Part shown: positions 52,040 to 55,613 of the stretch, piece after piece | Layout of the letters: each line of letters starts with the position of its first letter | Numbering within the stretch: the first letter of the stretch is position 1 | Assembly (NCBI GenBank): GCA_015233135.1 | Contig: JADFYH010000018.1 | Coordinates: 1-55,613, forward strand | Source of the DNA: Deltaproteobacteria bacterium | Lineage (GTDB): Bacteria; UBA10199; JADFYH01 | Reading direction: 5' to 3' | DNA: 55,613 bases | Program-made: the position numbers and the translations under genes | Notes under the pieces: generated by a model | Seen by the model: only the letters and a program-made list of their open reading frames with translations | Database searches by the model: none | What the model was told of the DNA's origin: nothing

Positions 52040-53035
52040 TCAATTGGAAATTAGGTGGTTGACCCTAGCATAGAGCGAAAACTTTTCAATATAAATATCC
52101 TCCATGTCGAGCCCTCCCTCTCTAAGGCTTTCGACAAGCAGCTCTCCCATGAAGGATGCTCCTCCCCCAGTCACCACCATCATCTCTACCCATTGGGTGA
52201 CATTGGTAAAATAAGACACCAGAAAATCAGAAATGAATCCAGTTAGGTTTTTGTTAAGATCCCATCGGGTTTGATCGGTGATTTGTGAAATGTCAACCAG
52301 GTCTCCCGATTCAAATTCCAACTGACTGAGTCCGGCCTCAATCTGCTTGATCACCCAGAAATAGTCCGGCTTTATTTTATTTTCCAGAAGTCGTCCAAAG
52401 ACAATCTTGTAGTAATTCCAAATACCAATATCCAGCAATTGGAAGGATGCAATGCCTTCAATAGAATTGGCGATATAGATCTTTGTCGTATGATAACCAA
52501 TATCCACCACCAGGGCAGATTCGAATTCACTATTGATGGTCCTCAAGAAATTCAGAAGGCTGTCCCCGGCGGTTAGAAGAGCGGTCTGGAGCTTTACGGT
52601 CTTCTGAATCCGCGCCTGATCAAACCCTCGAATCGCCGAGACGGTCAAAACGGACTGATTCAAGTGTTCAACAATTTCCCCCCAGATTTTCTGTTTGTAA
52701 GGGGTCTCAATAAGGATTCCCAGCTCAATCTCTTCATTGTTTGCCGAATAATCAAAGATGATTTTTTTCAGGATCAGCAACCCGTTCAGACAGTCACTGC
52801 CGAAGTCTCCGGCTTTGCCATGTAAAGAATCAAAGCCAGCCTCGTGGCAATCATACCCCACCGAATAGAAGCTGCCTTCCTGTTCGTAGCGGAGCGCCTG
52901 CGATTCGTTCGATTGTGTCCTGGCACTGATCGATGGGAAAAAATACTGACCATAAGACTCAGGGCCACGCCCAGTGACCTCATAGACATGAGTTTTGGTG
53001 TAGAAATCTCCTGGATCGATAAGAATTTTTTTCAC
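52040..53035 (-). CDS. Actin-like ATPase C (ParM/Alp-type)
   Basis: The protein has 331 residues starting at a GTG (53035) whose G is also the last base of the previous stop. Actin-fold motifs: phosphate 1 LIDPGDFYTKTHVYE, phosphate 2 LVVDIGYHTTKIYIA (about 185-199), and the adenosine loop MMVVTGGGASFMGELL (about 285-300). Length and motif spacing fit ParM/Alp-type bacterial actins better than MreB. It probably forms nucleotide-driven filaments. It is clearly different in sequence from the other two actin-like proteins in the operon. Confidence 0.75.
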   Translation of the reverse strand: MKKILIDPGDFYTKTHVYEVTGRGPESYGQYFFPSISARTQSNESQALRYEQEGSFYSVGYDCHEAGFDSLHGKAGDFGSDCLNGLLILKKIIFDYSANNEEIELGILIETPYKQKIWGEIVEHLNQSVLTVSAIRGFDQARIQKTVKLQTALLTAGDSLLNFLRTINSEFESALVVDIGYHTTKIYIANSIEGIASFQLLDIGIWNYYKIVFGRLLENKIKPDYFWVIKQIEAGLSQLEFESGDLVDISQITDQTRWDLNKNLTGFISDFLVSYFTNVTQWVEMMVVTGGGASFMGELLVESLREGGLDMEDIYIEKFSLYARVNHLISN

Positions 53036-53535
53036 TAGAATTGAATTTTTCTCTGCGATTTTCCCATCCTCAAACTCTTATAATTCTTTCGTTCCACGGG
53101 AGCCGCTTCTACCAGGGTGACAAGCTTGGCGGCCTCACTGGGATCCAGTTCCTGTTTTGGGGCAGAAATAGTATTGCCACCCCCAACTCCTCCCACATGA
53201 AGGTTCCGAAGGACATTCTTGATCTCTCGAATATCTTCAAAGATAGGGGTGTTTTCATAATTACCCACGGAGACGGTTTTTGCTTCCATTAGGGCATCCA
53301 GTTGAGAAATCTTATCCTGTGCTGTATCCGAACCGCTCTCCGTTATTTTTTCGACGAGATCCCGCAAGGCCAGAATGGGATCGCGGCCCTTTCGTTTACT
53401 TTTATCCAGGAGCTTCAAGTAAAGCTTCAGCACCAGCTTGAGTATTTTCTTGGAACCCTCCGGGTGGTAGCTGGCTAGTTGGCCGACCAAGTCTTTGAGT
53501 TCGGTATCCATGACTAAAAGATAGGGATTCATCAC
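53035..53535 (-). CDS. Small protein between two actin-like genes, unknown
   Basis: A 166-residue protein (GTG at 53535, or the ATG at 53532), behind AGGAGG and overlapping the upstream stop. The N-terminal half is helical and basic (KKILKLVLKLYLKLLDKSKRKG, part quoted), and the middle acidic/helical (DKISQLDALMEAKT). A Gly-rich linker (HVGGVGGGN) leads to a basic tail (KSLRMGKSQRK). No family is recognised. Position and charge suggest an adaptor or regulator of one of the flanking actin-like proteins, analogous to the small partners of ParM-type actins (inference). Confidence 0.65.
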   Translation of the reverse strand: MMNPYLLVMDTELKDLVGQLASYHPEGSKKILKLVLKLYLKLLDKSKRKGRDPILALRDLVEKITESGSDTAQDKISQLDALMEAKTVSVGNYENTPIFEDIREIKNVLRNLHVGGVGGGNTISAPKQELDPSEAAKLVTLVEAAPVERKNYKSLRMGKSQRKIQF

Positions 53536-54746
53536 GCCTCCTGGGTTTCCTGGATCACTTTGTTCACGCTGAATTTCTGGTCCACATCTCTTCCAAGCTC
53601 AACAGCAATTTGGTCACGCGCCAACAGCATGAAGCCGACACAGTTGATATAGCGGGGATCTACGCCAATTTCGGATGCCGAGATGACTTTTTTGTCTAGC
53701 ACTTCCGGAGACCAGGAAAAATATCGACCAATTTCTTTTTTGATTGAATCAAACAACAGGTGAGCCCCACCCCCGATGACGGTAAAGTAATCGATAGATT
53801 TCCCTTTTCTCGATAGGGCCGCGATGTCACTCGAGAGGCATTCCACAATATGTTTGGCCATGTCCTCGGATTCTCTTTTGAGGAGGGCCGTAAAATCAAA
53901 ATTGCCAGCACCCGGCACTTCAATCATAAACTCCTTGCGCGGCAGCCGCTCCATGATGCGTTGCTCTGGTATTTTAAACTTCTGCCCGCTGGATTCAAAG
54001 ATGACTGTACTGATATTTTTGGTGATGGTGTGGATGCCTTCGGAGATCGAATCGGCCAGGTTCACATCCGCTTCATTGTCGATGATTGGCAGTTTGATCC
54101 AGGTTCCATGCCCCACATCGATGACATAGGTATTGAAAATTTCCATGTTGAACTTCTTGAACAGGAAGGCCATGTAGGCCCCGTAGGCCTGATACTGCAT
54201 GACCGAAAAATCAAGTTCGACTTCAATCTCCATCACCTCATTCAACGCCACGTTCTTCGCCTTGATGCACAGGAACTTCTTGTCATTGCGGACGACAAGT
54301 CTATTCTGAATATAGGTCAGGAATTCCTCGATGACATTTTCGCCATGATGAACGGTGATGCCGAAACCAAACCCTATGTTGGTAATGGGTTTGCCGCGTT
54401 CCTTCATTTCCAGATTTTGTAGAAATACCCCCGCCTTGATGGCCAGAAAAGCGTCTTCGTAATTCTGGATCAGCCCCTTGTTGGTGAACCAGTTGGTCAT
54501 CTCCGAATTTCGGGTCATCGCTCCCACGTAGCGCCAGCAATTCCTGCTGTCGTCAAAGACAGCCAGATTTTTGATCCACCGCGTATCCGCAGTCCGATTC
54601 ATCAGTCTCCAGCTTTTCTCCATTCCTTCAGAAAGGGCCGAGCCAACCACCGAAGAAAAAATTACGATGGTATCTTCACAACAGAATTTGCTTGTGGAAG
54701 TCCCAAGCTCACCGCCTATTGCAACACATTTTTCCAGATCAGCCAT
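53532..54746 (-). CDS. Actin-like ATPase B
   Basis: A 404-residue actin-fold protein. Phosphate 1 is CVAIGGELGTSTSKFCCE, where the usual first Asp is replaced within AIGGELGT; phosphate 2 is YVIDVGHGTWIKLPI (about 208-222); the adenosine loop is FTVIGGGAHLLFDSI (about 322-336). A long insertion between the phosphate motifs and an extended C-terminus set it apart from the 331-residue copy. ATP binding looks possible, but the altered phosphate 1 raises doubt about hydrolysis. It is translationally coupled to the 166-residue protein downstream. Confidence 0.7.
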   Translation of the reverse strand: MADLEKCVAIGGELGTSTSKFCCEDTIVIFSSVVGSALSEGMEKSWRLMNRTADTRWIKNLAVFDDSRNCWRYVGAMTRNSEMTNWFTNKGLIQNYEDAFLAIKAGVFLQNLEMKERGKPITNIGFGFGITVHHGENVIEEFLTYIQNRLVVRNDKKFLCIKAKNVALNEVMEIEVELDFSVMQYQAYGAYMAFLFKKFNMEIFNTYVIDVGHGTWIKLPIIDNEADVNLADSISEGIHTITKNISTVIFESSGQKFKIPEQRIMERLPRKEFMIEVPGAGNFDFTALLKRESEDMAKHIVECLSSDIAALSRKGKSIDYFTVIGGGAHLLFDSIKKEIGRYFSWSPEVLDKKVISASEIGVDPRYINCVGFMLLARDQIAVELGRDVDQKFSVNKVIQETQEA

Positions 54747-54790
54747 ATGTCTCCCGTTTACGGACTATTTATTTGATACGGTATTCTTTT

Positions 54791-55087
54791 TTATTCAAGA
54801 AATTTGAAACCAATGACAATTCCATCTGTTACCCCGCCTTCTTCCACGTATCGGATGATTTCGCCGAGAAGACTTAGGCTGCTGTTGGAGGTAGGATCGA
54901 TCAGCTCGAACTCAAACGGACCTGCACTTAGCTTTTGGACCATTTCAGGGTCAAATCCAGACGGATTGGCCGCCAGCAGAGCATCTTGTGAGATATTTGA
55001 GACGTCGTAGACGCGGTCTTCAGATAAACCCACCTGGGCCTTGATAGAATTGATTCTTAGATCTTTTCTTTGGTCAACTTGTAACAT
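54791..55087 (-). CDS. Small acidic protein of unknown function
   Basis: A 98-residue protein whose ATG overlaps the stop of the upstream actin-like gene (TAATG), so translation is coupled. It is acidic (DRVYDVSNISQDALLAA; EFELIDPTSNSSLSLLGEI) without membrane segments or recognised domain. Its tight coupling makes it a candidate partner of actin-like protein A. Confidence 0.65.
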   Translation of the reverse strand: MLQVDQRKDLRINSIKAQVGLSEDRVYDVSNISQDALLAANPSGFDPEMVQKLSAGPFEFELIDPTSNSSLSLLGEIIRYVEEGGVTDGIVIGFKFLE

Positions 55088-55613
55088 TAGACACCCGCAC
55101 TGATCAGGGCCCCTCGGGCTGTTGCCCTCATTGGATCTGCGGCGATACGAACCTCCGAGATCTGGATGGGGAGAGAGACCTGTTTTAGGATTTTTTCGAA
55201 TTTGACTTTGAAGCCATTGGGCATACAGGTTCCTCCCGCCACAACGATGGGGATCGCCTGATGAAGTTTGGGCATATTCTGAGCCTGTGAAAGTACGGCG
55301 GAGAGTTGGCTTAAGACGCTCAAAATCAAATCGTCATAATAGATTTCAAAAGCGTTCTCCATCTTGTTCCGGGGAGGTCTTGAGAAATCGAGCGTTTCTT
55401 CTTTAAGCACCCTTACTCGGTTTCGTGTCTCATTCACCACTCGCGCGACGCTCAAGTCGATGTCATCGCCACCCTTGGGAACGCTGAAAACGATGATAGG
55501 TACGGACAGGAAGGAGAGACAAACATTGCACATGCCGCCGCCCATGCTGATGCCGATGCCCGTGTAGTTGTCTTGGGAGAGTTCGGAGAGAACCACCGCC
55601 ATACCTTCGGTAA
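55087..55613 (-). CDS. Actin-like ATPase A, 5' end beyond window
   Basis: The frame stays open to the right edge (reading TEGMAVVLSE at its first visible codons), so at least 174 C-terminal residues are present and the true start lies outside. It shows phosphate 2 GIGISMGGGMCNVCLSF, a downstream block PKGGDDIDLSVARVVNETR and the adenosine loop PIVVAGGTCMPNGFK. The motif EGMAVxxSE just before phosphate 2 belongs to a family of MreB/MamK/Hsp70-fold actins found in Gram-negative bacteria and archaea. It could correspond to MamK or Mad28 in magnetosome clusters (not provable here). It probably heads the minus-strand operon visible here. Confidence 0.7.
   Translation of the reverse strand, partial: TEGMAVVLSELSQDNYTGIGISMGGGMCNVCLSFLSVPIIVFSVPKGGDDIDLSVARVVNETRNRVRVLKEETLDFSRPPRNKMENAFEIYYDDLILSVLSQLSAVLSQAQNMPKLHQAIPIVVAGGTCMPNGFKVKFEKILKQVSLPIQISEVRIAADPMRATARGALISAGV

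Noticed and set aside
52040-54746. A plasmid ParMRC partition locus
   Set aside because: Not fully excluded, but there are three actin-like genes and no clear centromere-like repeat array or ribbon-helix-helix adaptor, and the setting is iron-uptake genes.

Overview
The window reads as a chromosomal stretch of a Gram-negative bacterium. It encodes outer-membrane efflux proteins, lipobox-type lipoproteins and an outer-membrane barrel. The gene mix (recA, alaS, rnc-era, a sigma-54 activator with a multi-PAS kinase, a Hpt-REC-REC-GGDEF protein, DtxR/FeoA fusions, several actin-like ATPases) resembles deltaproteobacteria-like lineages such as Desulfobacterota, Bdellovibrionota or UBA10199. I cannot fix the taxon from this sequence. 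I saw no rRNA, tRNA or CRISPR array. No gene-free stretch exceeds about 300 bases.

Left part (1-7.7 kb) is accessory and scarred. It holds a TIR-domain gene coupled to the tail of a broken tyrosine recombinase, a secreted-type beta-propeller, a KdpC tail fragment, a DUF347 membrane protein with a YVTN propeller, a DUF1016 nuclease fragment, an alcohol dehydrogenase with an internal deletion, a GNAT acetyltransferase and an orphan flagellin-like protein. A 35-bp direct repeat at 3246-3280 and 6703-6737 brackets much of it.

Middle part (7.9-44.2 kb) is mostly ordinary chromosome. It contains an MdtABC-type RND efflux operon with its outer-membrane factor; recA, a retropepsin-like protease and alaS; a DedA protein; patatin and exonuclease III; a rhodanese-NifU fusion with a TrmN6-like methyltransferase; an enoyl-CoA hydratase homologue; an HDAC-family deacylase; and a lipoprotein cyclophilin. 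A signalling operon follows (sigma-54 response regulator, three-PAS kinase, single receiver, Hpt-REC-REC-GGDEF). Next come rsmE, then an operon YIP1, ROK kinase, small secreted Cys protein, mnmA, mtaB, rnc, era. The part ends with an RlmL-like methyltransferase and trhP. Palindromic repeats of one family are scattered here (23.8, 25.5, 27.4, 42.5-42.9 kb), one pair enclosing a DUF559 nuclease gene. A separate 146-bp MITE-like element follows era.

Right part (44.2-55.6 kb) is the most interesting. It starts with a divergent FeoB-like protein and a DtxR-FeoA fusion, followed by a CDF-like membrane protein and a second DtxR-FeoA regulator divergently arranged around a perfect 18-bp palindrome. 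A canonical FeoB, a FeoB-associated Cys-rich peptide and an outer-membrane barrel follow. Facing these is a compact minus-strand operon of three different actin-like ATPases interleaved with small unknown proteins, with a 74-residue protein resembling magnetosome protein MamI at its downstream end. Duplicated FeoB, a CDF-like protein, several actin-like proteins and a MamI-like peptide together suggest the edge of a magnetosome (mam/mad-type) gene cluster, or otherwise an undescribed iron-linked multi-actin system. No mamE/O/P/Q/M/B homologue is visible, so this is a hypothesis. The leading actin gene runs off the right edge, and the cluster probably continues there.
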